Of a stretch of 64,000 nucleotides of DNA, positions 16,793-25,644 are shown piece by piece. Position 1 is the stretch's first letter. The number at the start of each line of letters is the position of its first letter. The position numbers were made by a program, and so were the translations under genes. Below the pieces are notes generated by a model. The model made no database searches and was not told where the DNA came from. It worked only from the letters and a program-made list of their open reading frames with translations. The DNA is from CAUZWH01 sp965247665. Lineage in GTDB: Bacteria > Pseudomonadota > Alphaproteobacteria > SHVV01. The stretch lies in assembly GCA_965247665.1 (NCBI GenBank), contig CBDFHH010000004.1, forward strand, positions 806,001-870,000, given 5' to 3'.

Positions 16793-17434
16793 GTGACGAC
16801 AACCATGTCAACCCGCTGCAAAGTATCGGCCGTGCCGCCCATCGCGGTCATGGCCGACACCGATCGAGACGCATCGCGCGACGCCATACTGACGGCCATG
16901 CCGCCCGGCGATCCCTGGGTATTCGCGTACGGTTCGCTGATGTGGGACCGCGATGTATTCGTATTCGAGGCGGTGGAGACCGCCCTGCTGCGCGGTTACC
17001 ACCGCAGCTTCTGCGTGTGGACGCAACTGGCGCGGGGCACGCCGGAACTGCCCGGCCTTGCGCTCGGGCTCGAAGCGGGGGGCGCTTGCCGGGGAGTTGC
17101 GTTTTGCGTTTCCCGTGATAATGCTGCCGCAGTGTTCGACAATATCTGGCGCCGCGAGATGTTTACCGGCTGCTACGTGCCGCGCTGGGTGCGTGCCCGG
17201 CTAGCCGACCGCGAGGTCGCTGCGGTGACCTTCGTGGCGCGCCGCGATCATCCCCAATACGTCGGCGGCCTAACGCCGAAGATTGCGGCGCATCATATTG
17301 CACACGCACGAGGCGAGCGCGGACCGTGCCGTGAGTATTTGACCAAGACCCTCGATAATCTTGCCCGGCTCGGCGTTCGTGACCGCGGCATGGAACGGCT
17401 GTTCGAGCTGGTCGATCGAGTGCCGCCGGCGTGA
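16793..17434 (+). CDS. ChaC-like gamma-glutamylcyclotransferase
   Basis: This is a protein of up to 213 residues. The diagnostic glycine-rich substrate loop is FAYGSLMW at about residues 44-51, with a following RGYHRSFCVW block typical of ChaC, which cleaves glutathione to 5-oxoproline and Cys-Gly. The catalytic glutamate should lie in the WRREM region, where a glutamate is present. The GTG at 16793 is the longest start; an ATG at 16850 (MADTDRD) is equally possible because the first 40 residues are not conserved. The stop overlaps the ctaA GTG. Confidence 0.82.
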   Translation: MTTTMSTRCKVSAVPPIAVMADTDRDASRDAILTAMPPGDPWVFAYGSLMWDRDVFVFEAVETALLRGYHRSFCVWTQLARGTPELPGLALGLEAGGACRGVAFCVSRDNAAAVFDNIWRREMFTGCYVPRWVRARLADREVAAVTFVARRDHPQYVGGLTPKIAAHHIAHARGERGPCREYLTKTLDNLARLGVRDRGMERLFELVDRVPPA

Positions 17435-18519
17435 CCGAGGGACGGGCCGAGGCGGCGCCGCGCGAACATAGCGTGGCGGGCGCGTTGTCGGGAGTCGGTA
17501 TCTGGTTGCTCATCTGTGCCGCACTGGTGTTCGTTATGCTGGTGCTCGGCGGCTTCACCCGGCTCACCGATTCGGGACTGTCGATGGTCGGATGGGAGCC
17601 GGTCAGCGGCGCGCTGCCGCCGTTGACCGAGGCGCAATGGGAGCAAGCATTCGCCGCGTACCGGCAGTTTCCCGAGTTCCAGAAAGTTAATCCGGACATG
17701 ACCCTTGCCGGGTTCAAGTCGATCTACTGGCTTGAATACCTGCATCGTTTGTTGGGGCGCCTCGTCGGGATCGTGTTCTTTGTCCCGTTCGTCGTGTTCC
17801 TAATCCGGCGACGCCTCAACCGACGCCTCGCCGCCGGTCTGTTCGGAATCTTCGTTCTCGGCGCGCTTCAGGGCTTGCTCGGCTGGTACATGGTACAGAG
17901 CGGTCTCGTCGATCGCCCGGACGTCTCCCATTACCGCTTGGCCGCACATCTCGGTCTGGCGGTGCTGATCTACTCGCTGCTGCTCAGCGTCGCCCTCCGC
18001 GTCCTCATTCCCGAGCGCATTGTCGTGGTCGGGAATCGGCGCGGCACCGGTGCGGGCGCCACCTATTTGGCCGCGTTTTTCGTCTTTGTGACGATGATCT
18101 CCGGCGCCCTCATGGCCGGGCTCGATGCCGGCCTGGTTTTCAACACGTTCCCGCTGATGAACGGGCACTGGATACCGGAAGAGGTCCTCGCCGAAGTGCC
18201 GTGGTATGTCAATTTCGGCGAGAACATCATCACCGTTCATTTTGTCCATCGCGTCCTGGCACTGGCGACCGCGGTCGTGGTGTTGGTCGCGTGGTTGCGG
18301 AGCTTGCGCCTGCGCGCCATCGATATCGATTCCGACGGCTGGCTTGGCCACGCCATGCTCGCAGCGCTGATTGCCCAACTCGCTTTGGGAGCAGCGACCG
18401 TCATTTACTACGTGCCGCTGCAACTGGCCATCATGCACCAGGCCGGTGCGATGGTTCTGCTTACGATTTGCCTGTGGCTTGCGCATCGGCAGAGCCGACG
18501 CCGGGAGGTCGTTCGATGA
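17431..18519 (+). CDS. ctaA: Heme A synthase (CtaA/Cox15)
   Basis: This 362-residue inner-membrane protein with eight predicted helices oxidises the C8 methyl of heme O to make heme A for cytochrome oxidase. Seen features are the first-helix motif GGFTRLTDSGLSMVGWEPV, heme-ligand histidines in LEYLHRLLGR and VHFVHRVLA, and a late histidine in IMHQAGAM. This is the alphaproteobacterial type 2 form, lacking the disulfide of Bacillus CtaA. A GTG start overlaps the preceding stop (GTGA), and its own stop overlaps cutA. Confidence 0.94.
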   Translation: MTEGRAEAAPREHSVAGALSGVGIWLLICAALVFVMLVLGGFTRLTDSGLSMVGWEPVSGALPPLTEAQWEQAFAAYRQFPEFQKVNPDMTLAGFKSIYWLEYLHRLLGRLVGIVFFVPFVVFLIRRRLNRRLAAGLFGIFVLGALQGLLGWYMVQSGLVDRPDVSHYRLAAHLGLAVLIYSLLLSVALRVLIPERIVVVGNRRGTGAGATYLAAFFVFVTMISGALMAGLDAGLVFNTFPLMNGHWIPEEVLAEVPWYVNFGENIITVHFVHRVLALATAVVVLVAWLRSLRLRAIDIDSDGWLGHAMLAALIAQLALGAATVIYYVPLQLAIMHQAGAMVLLTICLWLAHRQSRRREVVR

Positions 18520-18845
18520 CTTATTGTTCAATCTACGTCACCGCCGCCAACCGCGACGAGGCGTTGGCGATCGGGCGGGCCGTGGTTGCGGCACGGTTGG
18601 CCGCATGCGCCAACGTGCTCGACGGCGTGACCTCGGTCTATCACTGGCAGGGGCGGCTCGAAGAGGACACCGAGGCGGTATTGATCCTCAAGACCCGAAA
18701 GGAACTCGTGCAGGCCGCGATCGAATGCGTCGACGCAGCTCACGGCGACGATGTGCCGTGCGCGGTGGTTTGGGAAATTGTCGACGGCAACGCCGCCTAT
18801 CTTGACTGGATCGGCGCCGAAACGGCGGCGGCGCTTAATGCCTGA
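18516..18845 (+). CDS. cutA: CutA1 divalent cation tolerance protein
   Basis: This 109-residue trimeric PII-like fold protein has the family pattern throughout: VTAANRDEALAIGRAVVAARLAACAN, then the hallmark VYHWQGRLEEDTEAVLILKT, and YLDWI near the end. CutA is linked to copper and divalent-metal tolerance, though its molecular role is unsettled. The ATG overlaps the ctaA stop, with GGGAGG upstream, making ctaA-cutA a coupled pair. Confidence 0.93.
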   Translation: MTYCSIYVTAANRDEALAIGRAVVAARLAACANVLDGVTSVYHWQGRLEEDTEAVLILKTRKELVQAAIECVDAAHGDDVPCAVVWEIVDGNAAYLDWIGAETAAALNA

Positions 18846-18886
18846 GATCGGTCGAGCGCCACCGAACAAGATGAAGTCGCGGCGAC

Positions 18887-19265
18887 ATGACGGCTGGGGA
18901 AATTCGTATCGCGCCCGTATTCGGATCGCTCGGCCACAAGGCGACGCAGCTTTTGATCCTGCTGCATGCGACGGTCATTCCGGTCCTTGAGGACGAGTTC
19001 ATGAAGAGTTTTTCCGACCTGCAATGGGCTGTCGCTGGCGGCGTTCTTCTTCCTCGGTGTCAAGTTCCTGGCGAGCCTCGGCGTTAGCGCGCCGGGCTTC
19101 GCGCTGGTACCGCCGGTTTACGATTTGTTGGGTTCGGCCTGAGCCCTGCTGGCGTTCTTCTGCGGTTTCGCGTTCCTCGCGTCGCTCGGGGCTCTGTCCG
19201 TTCCGGATCCGCTATGCTCGCCCAGGCCGGCGGCCGGGGCCGGCGCCGGCCAGCCGGCGGAGTAA
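18887..19265 (+). pseudogene. Possible broken small membrane protein gene
   Basis: A frame starting at 18887 (MTAGEIRIAPVFG) loses sense near 19025, where a neighbouring frame becomes strongly hydrophobic (AAFFFLGVKFLASLG). After a TGA near 19140 that frame continues with LLAFFCGFAFLASLG. One frameshift and one stop would reconstruct a protein with two or three membrane helices. I do not recognise the family and it may be chance. Confidence 0.35.
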
Positions 19266-19277
19266 CGCACGCTCCGA

Positions 19278-20600
19278 TCAGCTCCGGCTCAAGGCTCGGT
19301 CGAGGTCGTAGATCAGATCATCGACCGTCTCGAGACCGATCGAGAGGCGCACCACGTCGGGGCCCGCACCGGCGGCGACGAGCTGCTCCTCGGTAAGCTG
19401 CCGGTGGGTGGTCGACGCCGGATGGAGCACGAGGCTCCTGGTATCGCCGATGTTGGCGAGGTGGGAGAAGATTTCGACGTTCTCCACCAGATCGACACCG
19501 GCGTCGAAGCCGCCCTTGAGGTTGCAGGTGAAGACTGCGCCGCAGCCTTTCGGCAAGTATTTCATGCCCAGGTCGTAGTAGGGACTGTTCGCCAAGCGCG
19601 GATAGGATAACGAGGCCACCTTGGGGTGACCGTCCAGGAATTCGGCGACCTTGAGCGCGTTGGCCGAATGGCGCTCCATCCTGAGCGGCAGGGTCTCGAT
19701 ACCGGTGAGGATCAGGAAGGCGTTGAGGGGACTGAGCGGCGCGCCGAGGTCGCGCAGACTGACCGCGCGCGCGGCGACGCAGAACGCCATGGTGCCGAAG
19801 GTCTCATAGAAAGTGAGGCCGTGATAGGACGCAACCGGTTGGCTGAGCGCGGGGAACTTGTCGTTCTGGAACCAGTCGAAGCGGCCGGATTCGGCGATCG
19901 CACCGCCCACCGAGTTTCCGTGGCCGCCGAGGAACTTGGTCAGCGAGTGGACGACGAGGTCGGCGCCCCACTCGAACGGGCGACACAAATAGGGCGTCGC
20001 CATGGTGTTGTCGACGATCAACGGTATGCCGGCATCGTGGGCGATGGCGGCAACCGCCTCGATATCAACGACGATCCCGCCCGGGTTGGTCAGGTTCTCG
20101 ATGAAGATCGCCTTGCATTTGCGGGTCAGTGCCTTGCGGAAATTGTCGGGATCGACGGGGTCCACCACGTGCACGGTCCAGCCCATCTTGGCGAAGCTAT
20201 GCGTAAACTGGGTGATGGAGCCGCCATAGAGTTTGTTCGAGGCGACGAACTCGTCGCCCGCTTCGAGCAGGGTGTGGAACAGCAGCAGCTGCGCGCCGTG
20301 TCCGGAACCGGCGCAAAGGCCTGCGGCTCCATTTTCGAGCCCGGCGATACGCTCCTCGAGCACCGAAACCGTAGGGTTGGTGAGGCGGGTGTAGATGTTG
20401 CCGAAGGTCTGCAGGTTGAACAGCGACGCCGCCTGGTCGACATCTTCGAACACGTAGGACGTGGTCTGGTAGATCGGCGTCACACGCGCACCGGTCGTGG
20501 GGTCGGGCGCGGCACCGGCATGGATTGCCAGGGTCTCAAACCCGTATTCGTAAGCGTCGGACTCGATGTCGTCCCAACTCGGTGAGGCGCTATCGTTCAT
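19278..20600 (-). CDS. metY: O-acetylhomoserine/O-acetylserine sulfhydrylase (MetY-type)
   Basis: This 440-residue PLP enzyme of the Cys/Met metabolism family makes homocysteine from O-acetylhomoserine and sulfide. Features are the N-terminal FETLAIHAGAAPDPTTGAR, PIYQTTSY, YTRLTNPT, the PLP-stacking SGHGAQLLL region and the PLP lysine in HSLTKFLGGHG. The C-terminus has SIGLETVDDLIYDLDRAL. Length near 430-440 separates it from cystathionine synthases (about 390). It is transcribed alone toward the CoA-binding protein's 3' side, with the same orientation as the next two genes. Confidence 0.93.
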   Translation of the reverse strand: MNDSASPSWDDIESDAYEYGFETLAIHAGAAPDPTTGARVTPIYQTTSYVFEDVDQAASLFNLQTFGNIYTRLTNPTVSVLEERIAGLENGAAGLCAGSGHGAQLLLFHTLLEAGDEFVASNKLYGGSITQFTHSFAKMGWTVHVVDPVDPDNFRKALTRKCKAIFIENLTNPGGIVVDIEAVAAIAHDAGIPLIVDNTMATPYLCRPFEWGADLVVHSLTKFLGGHGNSVGGAIAESGRFDWFQNDKFPALSQPVASYHGLTFYETFGTMAFCVAARAVSLRDLGAPLSPLNAFLILTGIETLPLRMERHSANALKVAEFLDGHPKVASLSYPRLANSPYYDLGMKYLPKGCGAVFTCNLKGGFDAGVDLVENVEIFSHLANIGDTRSLVLHPASTTHRQLTEEQLVAAGAGPDVVRLSIGLETVDDLIYDLDRALSRS

Positions 20601-20654
20601 GGCACTTCCTCGCTTGATTGGCGCGCAACCGCGCCGGCGCTCACCATCCAGATT

Positions 20655-21173
20655 CTAAATCCGCTTGTTGCGTCGGCTGCTGACCACGCGGGTATTGACG
20701 CCGAGCCAGCCGATTTCGCCGCTGAGGCGGCCATACTCGATCTTCGGGCAGCGATTCATGACGACCCTGAGTCCGGCCTGCTCGGCCCGCGCGGCGGCCG
20801 CGTCGTTGCGCACGCCGAGCTGCATCCACAGCACCTTGGCGCCGATCACGATCGCTTCCTCGGCGACCGGCATAACCGCATCCGAACGTCGAAACACCTG
20901 CACCATGTCGATGGGATCGGGAATATCGGTGAGGTTGGTATAGGCCGTTTCTCCGAGGATCGATGAGCCCGCTTCCTTGGGGTTGACCGGAATAACCCGA
21001 TATCCCTTTTCTTGGAGATACTTCATGGCAAAGTAGCTGGGCCGATTCCAGTGGGCGCTGGCGCCGACCATCGCGATCGTCCTGACGCGTCTCAGGATCG
21101 CGCGGATCAGCTGATCGGAATAGCTGTCGTGATGGGCGAGGCGGTCTTGCGATCCGGCGGTGGCCTCGCTCAT
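20655..21173 (-). CDS. CoA-binding domain protein (YccU-like)
   Basis: This 172-residue Rossmann-like CoA_binding_2 protein has the phosphate loop MVGASAHWNRPSYFAMKYL, VIPVNPKEAG and a C-terminal MNRCPKIEYGRL. It resembles the N-terminal domain of succinyl-CoA synthetase alpha but has no catalytic histidine. Its role is unknown. The ATG at 21173 overlaps the stop of the crotonase gene, so both are translated together. Confidence 0.87.
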   Translation of the reverse strand: MSEATAGSQDRLAHHDSYSDQLIRAILRRVRTIAMVGASAHWNRPSYFAMKYLQEKGYRVIPVNPKEAGSSILGETAYTNLTDIPDPIDMVQVFRRSDAVMPVAEEAIVIGAKVLWMQLGVRNDAAAARAEQAGLRVVMNRCPKIEYGRLSGEIGWLGVNTRVVSSRRNKRI

Positions 21174-21961
21174 CGTCCCTCCCAATGCGGGGTCCGTTTC
21201 TCGAGGAAGGCGTCGATACCCTCTTCGGCGTCGCGGGCCATCATGTTGCGAGTCATGGCTTCGCCGGCGACGTCATAGGCATCGTCTAAACCGCGGTCGA
21301 TCTGTTGGTAGAAGGCGCGCTTGCCGATCGCGATCGTCAGCGGCGAACGGCATGCGATCTGCCGCGCGAGCTCGAGGGTCGCGTCTTGAAGCGCGTCGTC
21401 GTCGACGAAACGGTTGGTGAGCCCGAAGGCGACCGCTGTCTCGGCGTCGATCGCTTCACCGGTGAGCAGCATTTCCATCGCCTGCTTGCGACCTACGTTA
21501 CGGGTTAGCGCGACGAGGGGTGTCGAACAGAACAAGCCGATATTGACGCCGGGCGTGGCGAACGACGCGCTGCGCGCAGCCACAGCGAGGTCGCAACTGG
21601 CGACGAGCTGGCACCCGGCAGCCGTGGCCATACCCTGCACCTGGGCGATTACCGGCTTGGGTACCGCGATGATGGTTCTCATCAACCGGCTCGACCGCGC
21701 GAACATCGCCCGGTAGTAGGCTTCGTTGGGATTGGCGCGGATCTGCTTCATGTCGTGACCAGCGCAAAAAGCCGGGCCGGTCGCGGCCAGAATTATCACC
21801 CTAACGGTATCGTCAGTGGCGATGGTTTCGAACTCGTGCAGCAACGCGTCGAGCATTTCGCCCGACAGCGCGTTGCGCGAATCCGGTCGATTCAACGTCA
21901 GCGTGGCGATACCTTCCACGTCCGAGCGCAGCAGGAGCGGCTGATTGGTCTCGGTCGTCAC
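21170..21961 (-). CDS. Enoyl-CoA hydratase/isomerase family (ECHDC3-like)
   Basis: This crotonase-fold protein of about 263 residues has the oxyanion-hole segments ILAATGPAFCAGHD and VQGMATAAGCQL, and CDLAVAARSASFATPGVN. A GTG at 21961 (VTTETNQPLLL) gives the usual family length; longer ATG frames to 22051 add an unconserved arginine-rich leader. Neither catalytic glutamate of true hydratases is clear, so isomerase or other activity is possible. It is divergent from the thioesterase gene at 22071 and overlaps the CoA-binding gene downstream, a small CoA-related cluster. Confidence 0.82.
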   Translation of the reverse strand: MTTETNQPLLLRSDVEGIATLTLNRPDSRNALSGEMLDALLHEFETIATDDTVRVIILAATGPAFCAGHDMKQIRANPNEAYYRAMFARSSRLMRTIIAVPKPVIAQVQGMATAAGCQLVASCDLAVAARSASFATPGVNIGLFCSTPLVALTRNVGRKQAMEMLLTGEAIDAETAVAFGLTNRFVDDDALQDATLELARQIACRSPLTIAIGKRAFYQQIDRGLDDAYDVAGEAMTRNMMARDAEEGIDAFLEKRTPHWEGR

Positions 21962-22070
21962 GATACCCGCCTTTACGAATGTCGCACCATCGGCAAACAT
22001 AGCGCGGCGGCGGCAGGGGCGCCATAGATCCCGGCCACCGAAACCGGTCACGCAACCGCTGGATCGAGCG

Positions 22071-22523
22071 ATGAGCAGAATTACGATCGAGGATTTCGAG
22101 GAGATTCGGCGCGATCAGCTTCCCTTCTCCGCCGATTTTCCCGTACGGCCCGAGAAGATCGAAGCCGGCAAGGCGACGTTTCGCCTGCTCTATAGCGACG
22201 GGCTGCTGCGCCCGGGCGGAACCATCAATGGGCCGGCGATGATGGCATTGGCCGACATGACGATGTACGCCGTCGTCATGAGCGAGATCGGCAAGGCGAC
22301 GATGGCGGTGACGTCAAATCTCAACATGAACTTCCTGCGCCGCCCCGGTCGGCGTGACCTGATCGCTGAAGGACGAATGCTCAAGCTCGGCCGCCGCCTC
22401 GCATATGGCGAAGTGACGATGTACTCCGAAGGTGAACCCGACCCGGTGGCCCACGCCACGGTGACCTATTCGGTACCGCCAGACCATGAGAACGAAGCTT
22501 CCGCTAATGACGAGGTACTATAA
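22071..22523 (+). CDS. PaaI-like hotdog-fold thioesterase
   Basis: This 150-residue hotdog protein has the conserved GGTINGPAMMALADMTMYA stretch, where the aspartate in ALADM is the likely catalytic residue, and MNFLRRPG, followed by AEGRMLKLGRR. Such proteins hydrolyse aryl- or acyl-CoA. The start ATG at 22071 is preferred over a longer frame that overlaps the divergent crotonase gene. Context suggests a CoA-thioester housekeeping role. Confidence 0.86.
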   Translation: MSRITIEDFEEIRRDQLPFSADFPVRPEKIEAGKATFRLLYSDGLLRPGGTINGPAMMALADMTMYAVVMSEIGKATMAVTSNLNMNFLRRPGRRDLIAEGRMLKLGRRLAYGEVTMYSEGEPDPVAHATVTYSVPPDHENEASANDEVL

Positions 22524-22562
22524 TACCATATCCTAATACCTTGAAAGATAAATGATATTCGA

Positions 22563-22590
22563 TTGACAGTGCGAAAACGCGTGGCATACT
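22563..22590 (+). promoter_or_regulatory. Candidate promoter of rplM-rpsI
   Basis: A perfect TTGACA is followed after 16 bases by CATACT, 37 bases before the rplM GTG. The tract upstream is AT-rich, as expected for a strong ribosomal-protein promoter. Confidence 0.6.
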
Positions 22591-22626
22591 GCGCCGTTTT
22601 CGGCAATCAAGCTGCGGTGTGGCGCG

Positions 22627-23091
22627 GTGAAAACTTATTCGGCGAAACTTGGAGACATCGAGCCGGCGTGGGTGGTGATCGACGCCGAGGGCGTCGTGCT
22701 CGGTCGGCTGGCGGTCGTGATCGCCAACCGAATCCGCGGCAAGCATAAGCCGATATACACGCCCCACATGGATACCGGAGATCACGTGGTGGTCATCAAC
22801 GCCGACAAGGTGAAGGTGACCGGCCGCAAGGAGACCGACAAGATCTACTATCGCCACACCGGCTATCCCGGCGGCATCAAGTCGCGGTCGGTGGCTGAGA
22901 TCCGCACCAGCCAGCGCGCGGAGATGCTGGTTCGCAAGGCGGTCCAGCGGATGGTGCCGAAGGGCCCGCTGGGGCGCCAGCAGCTGCGCAAGCTCCATGT
23001 CTACTCGGGCGCTGAACATCCGCACGAGGCGCAAAAGCCTGACGCGCTGGATATCGCGGCGCTGAACCCGAAGAACAAGCGGAGTGCCTAA
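22627..23091 (+). CDS. rplM: 50S ribosomal protein L13
   Basis: This 154-residue protein is conserved end to end: KTYSAKLGDIEPAWVVIDA, GRLAVVIANRIRGKHKPIYTP, GDHVVVINADKV, and MVPKGPLGRQQLRKLHVYSG. L13 is an early assembly protein of the large subunit. It starts with GTG; ATG-less starts are frequent in this window. It is followed three bases later by rpsI in the standard pair. Confidence 0.97.
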   Translation: MKTYSAKLGDIEPAWVVIDAEGVVLGRLAVVIANRIRGKHKPIYTPHMDTGDHVVVINADKVKVTGRKETDKIYYRHTGYPGGIKSRSVAEIRTSQRAEMLVRKAVQRMVPKGPLGRQQLRKLHVYSGAEHPHEAQKPDALDIAALNPKNKRSA

Positions 23092-23094
23092 CGA

Positions 23095-23595
23095 ATGTCC
23101 GACGAACGGCAATCGCTGACGGATCTCAAAGACCTGGGCGAGGCGACCCGCGCGGTCGAAGCGCCGCCCGCGACCGAACTGGAGCCCGAGGAAAGGAAGC
23201 TCGACGCGCAGGGGCGGTCCTACGCCACCGGCAAGCGCAAGGACGCGGTGGCGCGGGTGTGGCTCAAGGGGGGCAGCGGCCAGATCATCGTCAACGGCCG
23301 CGAGTTCGAAAATTACTTCGCCCGGCCGGTGCTGCAGATGATCGTTAACCAGCCGTTTGCCGCTGCCGATCGCGAGAGGCAGTACGATGTCTGGTGCACG
23401 GTGAAAGGCGGTGGCTTGTCGGGTCAGGCCGGCGCCGTGCGCCACGGTATCAGTCGGGCGCTAACCAACTACGAGCCCGCATTGCGACCGGTGTTAAAGA
23501 AAGGCGGCTTCCTGACCCGCGATTCGCGAGTCGTCGAACGCAAGAAATACGGCAAGCGCAAGGCCCGACGAAGCTTCCAGTTCTCGAAGCGGTAA
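23095..23595 (+). CDS. rpsI: 30S ribosomal protein S9
   Basis: This 166-residue protein has the S9 core YATGKRKDAVARVWLK, GLSGQAGAVRHGISRAL, LTRDSRVVERKKYG, and the C-terminal SFQFSKR whose basic tail contacts P-site tRNA. The N-terminal 40 residues are an acidic extension common in alphaproteobacteria. It is co-transcribed with rplM. Confidence 0.97.
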   Translation: MSDERQSLTDLKDLGEATRAVEAPPATELEPEERKLDAQGRSYATGKRKDAVARVWLKGGSGQIIVNGREFENYFARPVLQMIVNQPFAAADRERQYDVWCTVKGGGLSGQAGAVRHGISRALTNYEPALRPVLKKGGFLTRDSRVVERKKYGKRKARRSFQFSKR

Positions 23596-23771
23596 GCTTC
23601 CGAGACCTTCGCCAGGCGTTGCCGTCGCGCGCGCCGCGCGGTGCGTCGGCGATCGATGTCACGATCCGCGATCGGCGGTTCCTTGACGGAACGCGTGTTT
23701 TCCATCAGCAATGCTTGAGCGTGGCGACGACCCCCAAGGCTCGCCATTTGAAAAGCTCGTAGAGAAGAACC

Positions 23772-24902
23772 ATGGCCAGCGAATCCAATCGCCTCAGAGT
23801 CGCGATCCTCGGCGCCAGCGGTTACACCGGCGGCGAACTGATGCGGCTTCTGGTGCGCCATCCGTCGGTCGAAATCGTGTTGCTGACCGCTGATCGTCGC
23901 GCGGGCGAATCGGTGGCATCGGTGTTCCCGCATCTAGGTTCGCTCGATCTGCCGGACTTCGTATCGCTCGACGGCCTCGAGTGGGCCGGGACCGAAATCG
24001 ACGTCGTGTTTTGCGCGCTGCCGCACGGCACCACCCACGCGGTGGCCAAGGGACTGCTGCAGGTTGAGCGTCGCGCGGCCGTGGACGAATCTATCGCTGC
24101 GACCAAACAGGATCCGGCCGCTTCTATCCGTGGCGACGTCAAAATCATTGATCTGTCGCCGGACTTCCGGCTCGACGACCCCGAGGTTTATGCCGAATGG
24201 TATGGTCAACCGCACGGGGCCAGCGAGCTTCAAGAACAGGCGGTTTATGGCCTTAGCGAAATCACCCGCGAACACATCGCGAATGCCAACCTCGTGGCCT
24301 GTCCCGGTTGCTACCCGACATCGTCGCTGCTGCCGCTGGTGCCGTTGCTCAGCGAGGGATTGATCGAGCAAGACGACATCATCATCGACGCCAAATCCGG
24401 GGTCAGTGGGGCTGGCCGTGGGGCCAAGGAGACCAGCCTGTTCGCCGAAGTCAGCGAAGGAGTGCACAGCTACGGGGTCGGCGGCCACCGACATATGCCG
24501 GAAATCGAACAGGAGCTCAGCCATGCAGCGGGAAAGCCGATCACGGTCAACTTCACGCCTCATCTAATACCGATTAACCGGGGTATCCTGGCAACGATTT
24601 ACCTGCGCCTGACACCCGGCAGCAGCGTTGACGCATTGCGCGAGGCACTCATCGGCCGCTACGCGGCGGAGCCGTTCGTGCACGTCGTACCAGCCGGCGT
24701 GGTGCCGGCAACCCGTCATGTGCGCGGCTCGAACAACTGTCTGATCGGCGTGTTCGAAGACCGCCTGCCGGGACGCGCCATCCTGCTGTCGGTCATCGAC
24801 AATCTGGTCAAGGGCGCTTCGGGGCAAGCGGTGCAGAACATGAACATCGCTTGCGGCTTGCCGGAAACCATGGCGCTCGAGCAAGCGCCGCTGTTTCCCT
24901 AG
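23772..24902 (+). CDS. argC: N-acetyl-gamma-glutamyl-phosphate reductase
   Basis: This 376-residue enzyme catalyses the NADPH-dependent reduction in the third step of arginine synthesis. Features are the dinucleotide loop ILGASGYTGGEL, FCALPHG, DLSPDFRL, the catalytic Cys180 in CPGCYPTS, and the histidine of GVGGHRHMPE. It is about 30 residues longer than usual because of an insert around residues 96-120. The ATG has a purine-rich site (GTAGAGAAGAACC). It follows rpsI after a 176-base gap and precedes the gamma carbonic anhydrase by 18 bases. Confidence 0.95.
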   Translation: MASESNRLRVAILGASGYTGGELMRLLVRHPSVEIVLLTADRRAGESVASVFPHLGSLDLPDFVSLDGLEWAGTEIDVVFCALPHGTTHAVAKGLLQVERRAAVDESIAATKQDPAASIRGDVKIIDLSPDFRLDDPEVYAEWYGQPHGASELQEQAVYGLSEITREHIANANLVACPGCYPTSSLLPLVPLLSEGLIEQDDIIIDAKSGVSGAGRGAKETSLFAEVSEGVHSYGVGGHRHMPEIEQELSHAAGKPITVNFTPHLIPINRGILATIYLRLTPGSSVDALREALIGRYAAEPFVHVVPAGVVPATRHVRGSNNCLIGVFEDRLPGRAILLSVIDNLVKGASGQAVQNMNIACGLPETMALEQAPLFP

Positions 24903-24920
24903 ATACAGACGTGATCGCTC

Positions 24921-25493
24921 GTGTCCGCTGAGACCAAGGCACCGGAGCCGCTGATCCTTCCGTTCGGCGAGCACGTGCCGCGTATCGACAGATCTGCGTT
25001 CGTCGCACCCGACGCAACCGTCATCGGTGACGTCGAAATCGGCAGCGCTAGCGGTATCTGGTTTAAGTGCGTGCTGCGAGGCGACGTCAGATCGATTCGG
25101 GTTGGAGCGGCGACCAATATCCAGGATGGGACCATTGTCCACGTCACCCGACGCCGCGCGTCGACCGAAATCGGCGACGGCGTCACCATCGGTCACCGTG
25201 CCATCATCCATGGCTGTGCGATCGGAGATGGCGCCTTCATTGGTATGGCGGCGACGATCATGGACCATGCCGTCGTCGGGGCCGGAGCGATGGTCGCGGC
25301 CGGTGCTCTGGTTACCCCGCGCAAGCAGGTCGGCGCCGGCGAACTGTGGGGCGGTGCCCCGGCCAAATACATGCGCGACCTGACCGATGACGAAAAGGCC
25401 CACATGGCAGATGCCGCGCGGCACTACGCAGAATTGGGTGGGGCCTATCGGGAGCAACTCGTGGACGGGGTTCCGGCGCGTTCATTCCTGTGA
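24921..25493 (+). CDS. Gamma-type carbonic anhydrase family protein
   Basis: This 190-residue left-handed beta-helix protein (YrdA/CaiE group) has hexapeptide repeats, the GIWFKCVLRGDVRSIRVGAAT block and zinc-binding histidines in IVHVTR, TIGHRAIIHGC. Most such proteins are trimeric and of uncertain activity. It starts with GTG 18 bases after argC and is probably co-transcribed with it. Confidence 0.88.
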   Translation: MSAETKAPEPLILPFGEHVPRIDRSAFVAPDATVIGDVEIGSASGIWFKCVLRGDVRSIRVGAATNIQDGTIVHVTRRRASTEIGDGVTIGHRAIIHGCAIGDGAFIGMAATIMDHAVVGAGAMVAAGALVTPRKQVGAGELWGGAPAKYMRDLTDDEKAHMADAARHYAELGGAYREQLVDGVPARSFL

Positions 25494-25644
25494 CTGCGAA
25501 ACCCGATTCTCGCCGAAATATGATTAGGTTACAGCGCGGTCTTGAGACAGCAAGTGGCGTTTTCGAATCAGCTTCGCTATATATTCCGGCTGTTCTTGAT
25601 GTATCGTCTGGATCGAACGATCGAATCTGATGCGAGGTGGAGGC

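Noticed and set aside
19626..20585. Long plus-strand frame opposite metY
   Set aside because: It is an antisense shadow with no recognisable domain or ribosome site.
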